DNA of 64,000 nt from an uncultured Oscillospiraceae bacterium (GTDB lineage: Bacteria; Bacillota; Clostridia; Oscillospirales; Ruminococcaceae). The notes under the pieces were generated by a model that searched no databases, was not told the origin of the DNA, and worked only from the letters and a program-made list of their open reading frames with translations. The position numbers and the translations under genes are program-made. The stretch covers positions 62,001 to 126,000 of the forward strand of contig CAKSIT010000002.1 of NCBI GenBank assembly GCA_934462925.1, given 5' to 3'. Shown one piece after another: positions 52,803 through 61,900 of this stretch (position 1 is the first letter of the stretch; each line of letters opens with the position of its first letter).

Positions 52803-54227
52803 ATGCCGCAAATGACATGGCAGGAGCTTTTGTGCGCAAAGCGCAGCAGGCGGCACGTTTCAGCCGCGCAGAGCGACGTGCGCACGGAGTTCAGAAAGGA
52901 CTACCACAGGATAATCGGCAGCGCGAGCTTTCGCAGGCTGCAGGACAAAACGCAGGTCTACCCGCTCAACCGCGGCGACTTTGTGCGCACAAGGCTCACG
53001 CACTCGCTCGAGGCGTCGAGCTTTGCGGGGTCGCTTGGCGACATTGTGTTCCGCAGGCTTGAGGAGCAGGGCGCGCAGGGCGTTGACGGGCAGACGCGCG
53101 AGAACTGCTGCGACATACTGAAATGCGCGGGGCTTGTGCATGACATAGGCAACCCGCCGTTCGGGCATTTCGGCGAGTTTGCGATACGGCAATGGTTCAG
53201 CGAGAACCTGCCCGAGCTTTGCTTTAAGGGCGTACCCGTAACGCAGCTGCTTACCCCGCAGGAGCAGGGTGACCTGCTGCATTTCGAGGGCAACGCGCAG
53301 GCTTTGCGCGTTCTCACAAGGTTGCATTGCCTTGTGGACCTTGAACACGGCATGAACCTCACCTACGCGCTTCTCAACACGATAGTAAAGTACCCCGTGT
53401 CTTCGCTTGGCATAAACAAAAAGAGCGGAAACATAAAGGACAAGAAAATGGGCTATTTCACGTCCGAGCAGGCGCTCTACGAGGACATAGCCGCTTCTAC
53501 GGGAGCGGTGGGCTGCCGCTACCCGCTCACGTTCCTGCTGGAGAGCGCGGACGATATCGCGTACAAAACAGCCGACATTGAGGACGCCGTGGTAAAGGGG
53601 CTTATCTCGTTTTCGGCGCTGCTTGAGGAGCTTAACCGCCTGCCCGAGCGCTGCGAAACGCCCGCGGAGCTTGAGCTTACGCAGCAGGCAGCGAAAAAGC
53701 TCTCCGACTGCCTTGCGGCGGCAAAGGAGCGCGGACTGCCCGACCCCGAGGAAACGGCGGTGCAGAACCTTATGATAAGCTTACAAAGCAAGCTTATCAT
53801 GGCGGCGGCTGACGCGTTTATCGACAACTACGCCGCTATTATGGCGGGCGAGTTTCCGCAGGAGCTGCTTGCGGCGTCACCCGCGCGCGTGCTGTCCGAA
53901 GCGCTGAGCGACATAGCGTACAGGTACGCGTTCCGCTCTGCGGGCATACTGCGCACCGAGCTTGCCGCAGACGCCATGATGACGTTTCTGCTCGGGCGGA
54001 TAACGGGCGCTGCGCTGCGCTTCGATACCGAGCAGCAGCGCATAACCGACCAGAACCTTATTTCGGTGATGTCGGGCAACTACACCGAGATATGCAGAAA
54101 CAACTCGCGCGGGGCGGACGACGCGGGGCAGTGCAGGTGCAGGCTTCAGCTTGTAACGGACTATGTGTGCGGCATGACGGACGGCTTCGCGCAGGAGCTT
54201 TTCCGCAGCCTCAGCGCGATTACCTGA
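52803..54227 (+). CDS. dgt: Deoxyguanosinetriphosphate triphosphohydrolase-like protein (HD family)
   Basis: 474 residues. Start at MPQMTWQELLCAKR; the RBS is GGAAAGG. HD motif CAGLVHDIGNPPFGHFGE (about 112-129); earlier DFVRTRLTHSLEASSFAG supplies the first His, and LESADDIAYKTADIEDAV the C-terminal metal ligand. It hydrolyses dNTPs to deoxynucleosides. The RFRKDYHRIIGSASFRRLQDKTQV-like N-terminus identifies the dGTPase subfamily. Confidence 0.92.
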   Translation: MPQMTWQELLCAKRSRRHVSAAQSDVRTEFRKDYHRIIGSASFRRLQDKTQVYPLNRGDFVRTRLTHSLEASSFAGSLGDIVFRRLEEQGAQGVDGQTRENCCDILKCAGLVHDIGNPPFGHFGEFAIRQWFSENLPELCFKGVPVTQLLTPQEQGDLLHFEGNAQALRVLTRLHCLVDLEHGMNLTYALLNTIVKYPVSSLGINKKSGNIKDKKMGYFTSEQALYEDIAASTGAVGCRYPLTFLLESADDIAYKTADIEDAVVKGLISFSALLEELNRLPERCETPAELELTQQAAKKLSDCLAAAKERGLPDPEETAVQNLMISLQSKLIMAAADAFIDNYAAIMAGEFPQELLAASPARVLSEALSDIAYRYAFRSAGILRTELAADAMMTFLLGRITGAALRFDTEQQRITDQNLISVMSGNYTEICRNNSRGADDAGQCRCRLQLVTDYVCGMTDGFAQELFRSLSAIT

Positions 54228-54244
54228 CTACAGGGAGGTGCGGC

Positions 54245-54979
54245 ATGGAGGAGGTAAGAAAGCGCGTAAGCCTTGAAAAGCTTTCGCAGCAGGAAGCGCC
54301 CGACATTCCCGAGCGCCTTATAAAAACGCGCGGGACGTTCCATTGCGCGTTCAGGCACGAGAAGCTGATACTTATGATAACGGGCGGGCTTACGGTGGTG
54401 CTGTTCGCGGCGCTTATAGCAAGGCTCGGCACGGACTGCCCGGGGCTTACCGAGGTGCTGTACGGAGTGGCTGACTTCATCGACATGATGATTGACAGCG
54501 CGGTCGGAATCGTCACGGGTACGATATTTGCAGCGATAAACGCGGGCAGGTTCTACCGCTGCGAGCTTACGGACGATGCGTTTATCGTAACCGACGGCAG
54601 GGGGCGGCGCGAGTACTTCTACTACCGCGAGATAACCGATATCCGCTGGGAGGAGATGAAGCGCCTCGGCGGGCGGCGCGGCTGGGAGGTAACGATTGAA
54701 ACGGAGATTAAAACGGTCGTTTACCCCGTTATATTCAAAAGCGACGTTTACACGGATATTACGGACACGCCGTTTTATTACCTTATGCTTAACACCGGCA
54801 TAGCCGACGTAAAACGCGTTGTAAAGCGCGCTGAAGAAACGATTGCTGACGCGAACGGCGAGGAGTACTCTCCGCTGGAGCAGGCGTTTGTGGCGCAGTA
54901 CCAAGCCGCGCGCGATTTGGAGCGCGAGCAGGAGCGTGAGCGGAGGCGTGAGAATCGCAGACGCCGCCGTTGGTACTGA
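54245..54979 (+). CDS. Membrane protein of unknown function, Arg-rich tail
   Basis: 244 residues. GGGAGG precedes ATG 54245. Two hydrophobic segments (about 43-63 and 75-101), then a YdbT-like beta region (FYRCELTDDAFIVTDGRGRREY). The C-terminus is a charged coiled-coil (ARDLEREQERERRRENRRRR). No recognised family. It follows dgt by 17 bp. Confidence 0.7.
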   Translation: MEEVRKRVSLEKLSQQEAPDIPERLIKTRGTFHCAFRHEKLILMITGGLTVVLFAALIARLGTDCPGLTEVLYGVADFIDMMIDSAVGIVTGTIFAAINAGRFYRCELTDDAFIVTDGRGRREYFYYREITDIRWEEMKRLGGRRGWEVTIETEIKTVVYPVIFKSDVYTDITDTPFYYLMLNTGIADVKRVVKRAEETIADANGEEYSPLEQAFVAQYQAARDLEREQERERRRENRRRRRWY

Positions 54980-55038
54980 TTTGGGCGAAATGCCCAAAAA
55001 GGGCGGTGGGAAATTCGTGTATTTTTCCCGTAACGGCG

Positions 55039-55067
55039 TTGCAATAAATGAAGAAAAGTGTTATAAT
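55039..55067 (+). promoter_or_regulatory. Promoter of the mreB gene
   Basis: TTGCAA (55039-55044), 17 bp, TATAAT (55062-55067). Confidence 0.75.
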
Positions 55068-55115
55068 ATAGTAATAGGCTGTATGAACAAAAGGAGAACA
55101 TGAGGAGAATACATT

Positions 55116-56132
55116 ATGGCACTTGATATAGGAATAGATTTAGGCACAGCGAATATAATCATCACCGTGAGCGGCAAAGGTATAGTCCTTAACGAACCGA
55201 GCGTTGTCGCGTACGATAAAAAGAAGAAAATGGTCGTTGCTGTCGGCAGCGAGGCGTACAAGATGATAGGCAGAACGCCCGAGTATATTGTGGCGGTGCG
55301 CCCGCTTAAGGACGGCGTTATCTCCGACAACGACATGACCGAGGAAATGATACGCGCGTTTATCCACAAGGTAAACGGCGGCTTTATGGTGAAGCCCCGC
55401 GTCGTTCTGTGCGTTCCGTCCTCGGTGACGGACGTTGAGCGCCGCGCGGTGGTAGAGGCGGCGCTTTCCGCAGGCGCGCGCAAGGTGTTCCTGATAGAAG
55501 AACCCATAGCGGCGCTTATCGGCGCGGGTATCGACATTTCAAAGCCCAACGGCACAATGGTTGTGGATATCGGCGGCGGCACGTCGGACGTGGCTATCGT
55601 ATCCTTTAACGGTATCGTGTCCTCGCGCTCCCACAAAATGGCGGGCAACAAGTTCGACGCGGCAATAATCCGCCACCTCACGCAGAAGTACAAGGTACTC
55701 ATAGGCGAAAAGACCGCTGAAAAGGCGAAGATAGAGATAGCGAACGTGTTCGACCCCAAGGGCGAGGTGAAGATGACCGTTCGCGGCAGAAACCTGCTTA
55801 AGGGTCTGCCCGAGAGTATAGAGATATCCGACCTCGACATCTACGAGGCGCTCCACGAGAACGCAATGGAGATTGTGGAGCAGGTAAAGCTGGTGCTTGA
55901 AAGCGCACCGCCCGAGCTTGTGGGCGATATCCTCACAAACGGCATACTGCTGACCGGCGGCGGCGCAATGCTCGGCGGCCTTGCAGAGCTTATAAGCGAC
56001 AACGTGGGCGCGCCGTGCTATGTGGCGGAGAACCCTATAGAGTGCGTTGCGCGCGGCGTGGACACGGCGTTCAAGATGAGCGGCGAGCTGCTCGACGGCT
56101 TTGAGCAGGTTTCGCTTTACGGGTTTAAGTGA
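55116..56132 (+). CDS. mreB: Rod shape-determining protein MreB/Mbl (actin homologue)
   Basis: 338 residues. ALDIGIDLGTANIIITV (phosphate 1), VVDIGGGTSDVAIVS (phosphate 2), LTGGGAMLGGLAELI (adenosine) and NPIECVARG are in place. It forms membrane-associated filaments that guide wall synthesis. No mreC/D follows, so this is likely an additional Mbl/MreBH-type paralogue. It ends directly before the LRR lipoprotein. Confidence 0.93.
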   Translation: MALDIGIDLGTANIIITVSGKGIVLNEPSVVAYDKKKKMVVAVGSEAYKMIGRTPEYIVAVRPLKDGVISDNDMTEEMIRAFIHKVNGGFMVKPRVVLCVPSSVTDVERRAVVEAALSAGARKVFLIEEPIAALIGAGIDISKPNGTMVVDIGGGTSDVAIVSFNGIVSSRSHKMAGNKFDAAIIRHLTQKYKVLIGEKTAEKAKIEIANVFDPKGEVKMTVRGRNLLKGLPESIEISDLDIYEALHENAMEIVEQVKLVLESAPPELVGDILTNGILLTGGGAMLGGLAELISDNVGAPCYVAENPIECVARGVDTAFKMSGELLDGFEQVSLYGFK

Positions 56133-56176
56133 TAGGGTGCTCGGACGTCAAATACCACAAAAGAAAGATACACCGC

Positions 56177-56881
56177 ATGAGAAAAATAATTACGGCTATG
56201 CTTGCGGCTTTTATGACGATAGCCTCTCTTACCGCGTGCGCAGGAAGCGGGGAACAGGGGCTTACGCTAAGCGACGAAAATTTTGTAATCAAGGACGGCG
56301 TGCTTAGAAGCTACAACGGCAGCGGGGGAGAGGTCGAGATTCCCGAGGGCGTTACGGCTGTCGGTCAGCTTGCTTTTTTCAGACGCAGCGAGCTTACGGG
56401 CGTAGTTATTCCTGATGGTACTGAAGCGCTGGAAAAAATGGCTTTTGGCGAGTGCAAAGTTCTTACCTATGTTGAGATACCGAATACTGTTAAATCTATT
56501 GGTGAGAGTGCTTTCTTTGCGTGTGACAGCTTTGAAAGCATAATGCTGCCCGACAGCATCACAGACATAGGCAGCAATGCTTTTTTCGGGTGCGGCAGCC
56601 TTTTAAGCATAACCATTCCCGAAAAAGTAACAGATATCGGTTCTTTGACTTTCGGCAGCTGTGGAAGTCTTTCGGAAGTAACGCTATCTGAATCTATTAA
56701 ATCTATTGGCAATGGCGCTTTTCAGAACTGTTATAGCTTGAAAAGTATGGTTATTCCAGATAGAGTTAATTCAATCGGAGAATTTGCTTTTAACAACTGC
56801 GAATCAATCGAAATAACCTATAAGGATACAGAATACACTTACGATACATTGGACGACTTGTATAAAGCAATTAACGGCTGA
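56177..56881 (+). CDS. BspA-type leucine-rich repeat lipoprotein
   Basis: 234 residues. Signal with lipobox LTAC (about residues 17-20) in MRKIITAMLAAFMTIASLTAC. Six to seven repeats of about 23 residues, with the pattern IP..V..IG..AF..C..L..I (VEIPNTVKSIGESAFFACDS and similar). Anchored outside the membrane; BspA-type repeats mediate binding to other cells or host proteins. 45 bp after mreB, with a weak RBS, so it may be expressed from the mreB promoter. Codon use becomes AT-richer towards the end. Confidence 0.85.
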   Translation: MRKIITAMLAAFMTIASLTACAGSGEQGLTLSDENFVIKDGVLRSYNGSGGEVEIPEGVTAVGQLAFFRRSELTGVVIPDGTEALEKMAFGECKVLTYVEIPNTVKSIGESAFFACDSFESIMLPDSITDIGSNAFFGCGSLLSITIPEKVTDIGSLTFGSCGSLSEVTLSESIKSIGNGAFQNCYSLKSMVIPDRVNSIGEFAFNNCESIEITYKDTEYTYDTLDDLYKAING

Positions 56882-56897
56882 CAAGTCTTTATAGGCA

Positions 56898-56927
56898 AAA
56901 AAACGGGCTGAACCAACAGCCCGTTTT
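56898..56927 (+). terminator. Bidirectional terminator between the LRR gene and rhomboid gene
   Basis: AAAACGGGCTG / CAGCCCGTTTT around AACCAA. Confidence 0.88.
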
Positions 56928-56953
56928 ACTATTTGTATAAATTGCACAGAATA

Positions 56954-57547
56954 TTACGGATTTGACCCGTTCTCGAACTTCTTTTTATAGAACATTATGC
57001 CGAACGCAAGCCCGAAAAGTCCGCCTGTTAAATGGCCGAAGTGCGAGATGTCGTCGTTTGTGAACAGCCCGTCGTAAATCTCCTGCCCGAGATACGCCGC
57101 CGTCACGAGAATGAGCGTTATCGGAATCTCGCCCTTTCTCATGTTGGTAAAGGCGCTCAGAATAATCAGCATAAACACGATTCCGCTTGCGCCGATTATG
57201 CCCGTGGAGAAGAAAATGCTGTTGAGAATGCCCGTCCCGAGCGCAGTTATGCCTATCATCACGCAGAGATTCCAGCTGCCGTAGCGCTCCTCGACTATAG
57301 GCCCTACAAGCAGCATAAGCACCATGTTGTTGGTGTAGTGCGCTAGGTTCACGTGGCCGAAAACGTGCAGCACAAGGCGCGGGTATGTCAGCGGGTCGAA
57401 CAGGTTCGGGTGGCCGTAGCAGATGAACAGCAGCCTGTTCAGCAGCCCGCCCGTAAGCGAGTTTGCAACCAGCACCGCAAGGCACGCCAACGCGTAGGTG
57501 AGTATCACGGGCGAGTTGTACGAAAGCTTTTTGAGTTTTCCTGCCAT
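56954..57547 (-). CDS. Rhomboid-family intramembrane serine protease
   Basis: 197 residues, six membrane segments. The catalytic Ser121 lies in GASGIVFML and His172 in HFGHLTGGLFG; HVNLAHYTNNMVLMLL carries the conserved HxxxN signature. It cleaves membrane proteins. Monocistronic on the minus strand; RBS AAAGGAGCG. Confidence 0.88.
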   Translation of the reverse strand: MAGKLKKLSYNSPVILTYALACLAVLVANSLTGGLLNRLLFICYGHPNLFDPLTYPRLVLHVFGHVNLAHYTNNMVLMLLVGPIVEERYGSWNLCVMIGITALGTGILNSIFFSTGIIGASGIVFMLIILSAFTNMRKGEIPITLILVTAAYLGQEIYDGLFTNDDISHFGHLTGGLFGLAFGIMFYKKKFENGSNP

Positions 57548-57653
57548 TTCGCGCTCCTTTTACAAATGGTAATATTGTTCGGCAATATACCGCAAGTTTA
57601 TTGCTTTAAGTATACAAAACGTAATATTGCGTACTGAATAAACGCAATGTCTA

Positions 57654-58205
57654 TTAAATGCGCCCCTTAAGCACCCGCGCAAGCCTTGCTACGGGCAGCC
57701 CCATAACGTTGTAGTAGTCGCCCTTAATCCCCTTGACAAGCAGCGCGCCCCTGCCCTGAATGCCGTAAGCGCCCGCCTTGTCCATAGGCTCGCCCGTGGC
57801 GGCGTAGGCTGCTATCTCCTCGTCGGTAAGCTCAAAGAACTCCACGAGCGTTTCCTCGGAAAAGCACTCGCGGCAGCCGTCGGGGAACATCACGCACACG
57901 CCCGTGTACACCTCATGCACGCGCCCCGAAAGGCTGCGCAGCATTTCGCGCGCGTGCGCCTCGGAGCGGGGCTTGCCCATAATAACGCCGTCGCAGCACA
58001 CAACGGTGTCGGCGGCGACTATTACCTCGCCGCTGTGCGTAAGCGCTATTTCCTGCGCCTTTTGCCGCGCGAGAAGCTCCACGGCGGCGCGTGCGGGCGT
58101 GCCGTCGGGAATGCTCTCCTCGCCCTTGGCGGGGATTATCGTAAAGTTCTCGGTAATAAGCGCGAGCAGCTCGCGCCTGCGCGGTGACCGGCTCGCGAGA
58201 ATCAT
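57654..58205 (-). CDS. maf: Maf-like nucleoside triphosphate pyrophosphatase
   Basis: 183 residues. MILASRSPRRRELL and VAADTVVCCDGVIMGKP are diagnostic; AYGIQGRGALLVKGIKGDYYNVMGLP is the C-terminal block. It hydrolyses non-canonical or dUTP/UTP/dTTP-type nucleotides and is linked to septum control. The start overlaps the pyrophosphatase stop (ATGA), so the longer N-terminal frame is not used. Confidence 0.94.
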   Translation of the reverse strand: MILASRSPRRRELLALITENFTIIPAKGEESIPDGTPARAAVELLARQKAQEIALTHSGEVIVAADTVVCCDGVIMGKPRSEAHAREMLRSLSGRVHEVYTGVCVMFPDGCRECFSEETLVEFFELTDEEIAAYAATGEPMDKAGAYGIQGRGALLVKGIKGDYYNVMGLPVARLARVLKGRI

Positions 58206-58753
58206 TCCTCGTTCTCCTTTTCCCGCGCGCCGTAAACCTCGTTGTAGTTCTTTATGCACTGGCTGATTACCTGTATCGCGGCTTTCTGCCCCATAACCTC
58301 GTTCACGGCCGTTTCCTTGCCCTCAAGCTGCTTGTACACAGAGAAGAAGTGGCGCATTTCCTCAAAGATATGGCTCGGGAGCGCCTCAATGCCGCGGTAT
58401 GCGTTGTAGGTCGGGTCTTCAAACGGGATAGCGATTATCTTCTCGTCGTTCTTGCCGTTATCGAGCATGGTTATAACGCCGATAGGGTAGCACTGCACAA
58501 GCACGAGCGGGTTTATCGGCTCGTTGCAGAGCAGCAGCACGTCCAGCGGGTCGCCGTCGTCCGCAAGGGTGCGCGGGATAAAGCCGTAATTTGCGGGGTA
58601 GTGGGTAGATGTGTAAAGTATTCTGTCGAGAATGATAAAGCCTGTCTGCTTGTCAAGCTCGTACTTCTTCTTGCTGCCCTTTTCTATCTCCACAACCGCA
58701 AGGAAGTCTGTGGGAGTTATCCGCTCGGGGGCTACGTCATGCCATATGTTCAT
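58202..58753 (-). CDS. ppa: Inorganic pyrophosphatase, family I
   Basis: 183 residues starting at MNIWHDVAPERI after AAAGGA. Metal ligands in DDGDPLDVLLLC, with the conserved EIEKGSKKKYELDKQTG, YPANYGFIPRTL and GVITMLDNGKNDEKI. It pulls biosynthetic reactions forward by splitting PPi. Co-transcribed with maf. Confidence 0.93.
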   Translation of the reverse strand: MNIWHDVAPERITPTDFLAVVEIEKGSKKKYELDKQTGFIILDRILYTSTHYPANYGFIPRTLADDGDPLDVLLLCNEPINPLVLVQCYPIGVITMLDNGKNDEKIIAIPFEDPTYNAYRGIEALPSHIFEEMRHFFSVYKQLEGKETAVNEVMGQKAAIQVISQCIKNYNEVYGAREKENEE

Positions 58754-58901
58754 ATCTGTTCGTCCTTTCAATGGATTTGTTTACTATGATTATACACCAT
58801 TTTCTGCGCAAAATCAATAGGGCGGGGGGAATTTTTGCGCGCGCAATTTCGGCGAATGCCCTGCCGCAGAGTCGGCGCTCGGCAAAGCGCGTTAATACGG
58901 C

Positions 58902-58935
58902 AAAAGCCGCCCGTTCACAAAACGAACGGGCGGCT
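58902..58935 (-). terminator. Terminator of the giant surface protein gene
   Basis: AGCCGCCCGTTC pairs with GAACGGGCGGCT; on the minus strand the stem is followed by TTTTG. It lies directly after the stop of the surface protein. Confidence 0.85.
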
Positions 58936-58944
58936 GAAATTATG

Positions 58945-61900
58945 TTACTTCCTCTTTCTCGCAATGACTGTTACCGCAGCGCCCGCCGCAATCACAGCCG
59001 CAAGGTTCAGCGCAATTCCCGTTGCGGGAACGCTCTCGTCGTCGCTGTTTCCGTCAGAAGCGCTATTCGCGGCGCTGTCCTGCTCGCCGTTCGCGTTGTC
59101 CGCGCCGCTGCCGTTGCCCTGCCCGCCGTCTGCGGGACTTGCAGGCTCGGTGCTTTCTGCGCTCTCCGTAGCGTTTGCTTCGGAAGATTCTGCGGATTCA
59201 GCAGAATCTGCTGTTTGCGAGTCTGCCGATTCGGCAGGGTCGGTGCTGTCGGTTTTTCCGCCGTTTGGATTGTCGCTGTCGGGCTTAGTGCCGTCGGGGT
59301 TAGAGCTATCGGGCTTGGTGTCCTCGGGTTTAGTGCCGTCGGGTTTGGTGTCCTCGGGCTTAGTGCCGTCGGGTTTGGTGTCCTCGGGTTTGGTGTCCTC
59401 GGGCTTAGTGCCGTCAGGCTTGGTGTCCTCGGGCTTAGTGCCGTCAGGCTTGGTGTCCTCGGGTTTACTGCCGTCCTGCCTGTTGTGGTTGGGCTTTCCG
59501 CCGCTGTTGCCGCCGGAAGATTTGCTATAGCCGCACTTCTCGCATTTCCCGCCCGTGCCGAACTCATGCTCCTCCTCCGCAACAGTCACCTTGCCGCAGC
59601 AGGAATATTCCTGCCTGTGCGCCTTGTCGGAGATTCTGACATACTTAAGCCCGCCGCTGTGGTTGTCGGGGTCTGTGCTGCCGTATTCCTGCCCGCAGAC
59701 CTCGCAGAGCGCCTTTTTGCTGCACTCTGCCGTGCCGCCGCTGTGTGCGGAAACGTCCGTTTTCGCCTCGCACCGCGCGCATTTATGCCAGTGCTCTGCG
59801 CTGTCGCTCGTCCACGCGGCAGCGTAGTCATGCCCGAGCGCAGGCTTTGTCTGCACGTTCTCCTTTACCTGTGCGGTAAGCCCTGCGCCCGCAAATTCCG
59901 CGGTAAGCGCGGAAAGCTCGGGGTCAATGCAGGTTTGCGGCTGCGTTACCTTAACCGAAGCCTTTACCGTTTCCTTGTCGGTATAGCCGCAGCGCCCGCA
60001 GTCGCGCGCTGCCGTGCAGCCTGTAAGGTCCGCGCTCCATGTGTAAGAAGCGCTGCCGAAACTGTGCGTGCAGCCGTAGCCGCACTTTGTGCAGACCTTG
60101 TTCTCGTCAAAGCTGTGCTGCTCCTGCGCAATAACCTTGCCGCAGCAGGAGTACTCCTGCCTGTGCGCCTCGTCGGAGATTTTTGCATATCTGAGCGAGC
60201 CGTTGTGGTTGTCGGGGTCTGTGCTGCCGTATTCGCAGCCGCAATATTCGCAGACAGCAGGGGACAGGCAGTTTGCCGTTCCGCCGCTGTGCGCGGAAAC
60301 GTCCGTTTTCTCGCAGCACCGCGCGCACTTGTGCCAATGCTCGGCGCTGTCGCTCGTCCACGCAGCCGCGTAGTCATGCCCGAGCGCGGGCTTTGTTTCT
60401 ACGTCCTGCTTTACCTGCGCGGTAAAGTTCGCGTTCGTAAATACCGCCGTGCAGGTGGAAAGCTCGGGGTTGGTGCAGGATTGCGCCTGCGTTACCTTTG
60501 CTGTTACCTGCGCTTCTTCCGTTAGCGTATCGGTGCAGAACTCGCACTCCATTGAAGCCGTGCATTCCGAGCCGTCCGCGCTCCATATATAGTCGGGTTG
60601 CTGATAGCTGTGCGCGCATACGTAACCGCACTCGCGGCAGTTAAACGCGCTGTTCCAGTCGTGCGTGAATATCTTGTCAGCAGCCACGCCGCAGCACTCA
60701 TGAACAAGAACGTGCGTTGTCTGCGTGGTATCCCACTTAACGTCTGCAGAAGCGTGAACGGCGGGGTCTTTGTCGCCGTATTCCGCGCCGCAGACGCCGC
60801 ACAGCGCGCCCTGCTTGCAGTTAGCCACGCCGCCCGAATGCAGCTCGCGCTCGGTTGCGGTGCAGCCGCTGTTTGTGCAGGCTCTTGTGTGGTATTCGGG
60901 GTCTGCGGGGTCTTTTGCCCATGCGCCCCACGCGTGTTCCGTCTGCCTTTCTATAGAGGCGTAGCCGCATATCCCGCACGTGTCGGGCTGGGTGCAGTCT
61001 GTGCTTGCGGTCATGGCGTGGGGGGCTGTGTTGCCGTCGGCAGCGCCGCATTCCGTGCAGCAAAGCCAATGCCCGTTCTCGTCAGAGCCGTAGTCCGTGC
61101 CAAAGCTGTGTTTGTCGGTAAGCTCGCCGTATTCCCTGTTGCAGCGGGTGCATACGGCTCTGTCCTTGCAGGTAGCCGTGCCGCCAACGTGCGCCGCAGG
61201 AATTGCAAACTCCGCAAGCGGCACTTCCTGCGTCATTGTGCCGTCGCTGAAAATAGCGCCGCAGCTGCACTCGTAGTGCGCCTTTGCGCCGTTTGTGGTG
61301 CAGGTTTCGTCCACCTGCGCAACAAGCTGCGGCGTGTGGGTATGGTCGCTTTTAAGCACGACCTCCGGTTTTACTATGTTTATTCCCGTGCTGAACCATG
61401 CTTTTTGTTCATCGGGGTTGTACTTATATTCATAGTCGCCGCGCAGTAGTTCGTACACGGTTTTTTGTGTGCCTGATGAGGATACGTTTATTTCGGAATA
61501 TGAGCCGCCTGCAAGCTCTGCTTTGGCGCTGCCGTTAATTGATAATCCGTCTCCATCGATTTTTCCGCTGTTTATTGTAATATTTCCGCTATTAAGTTTA
61601 ATTCCGTTGACAAAATAGCCGCCGTTTATTGTTATATTACAGTCAGCGTTCGTATCCTTGACGTAGATGTTATACAGGGTGTTGCTAAGGTTTTTGAACG
61701 TTCCGCTCTCGATAGTAAGGCTGCCTGAGTTTGCCGTAAACAGATACCAGCCTTCGCAGAACAAGCAGCCATGCCCGTTGACGTCGCTGGACTTTACGGT
61801 AAGGTTGCCGCCGTCAATTGTAAAAAGGTCATTACCATTGCTGCCGCCCGGTATTGTAAGCGAATATTTGCTAAGGTCCAGCGTAAACTCCTGATTAGGC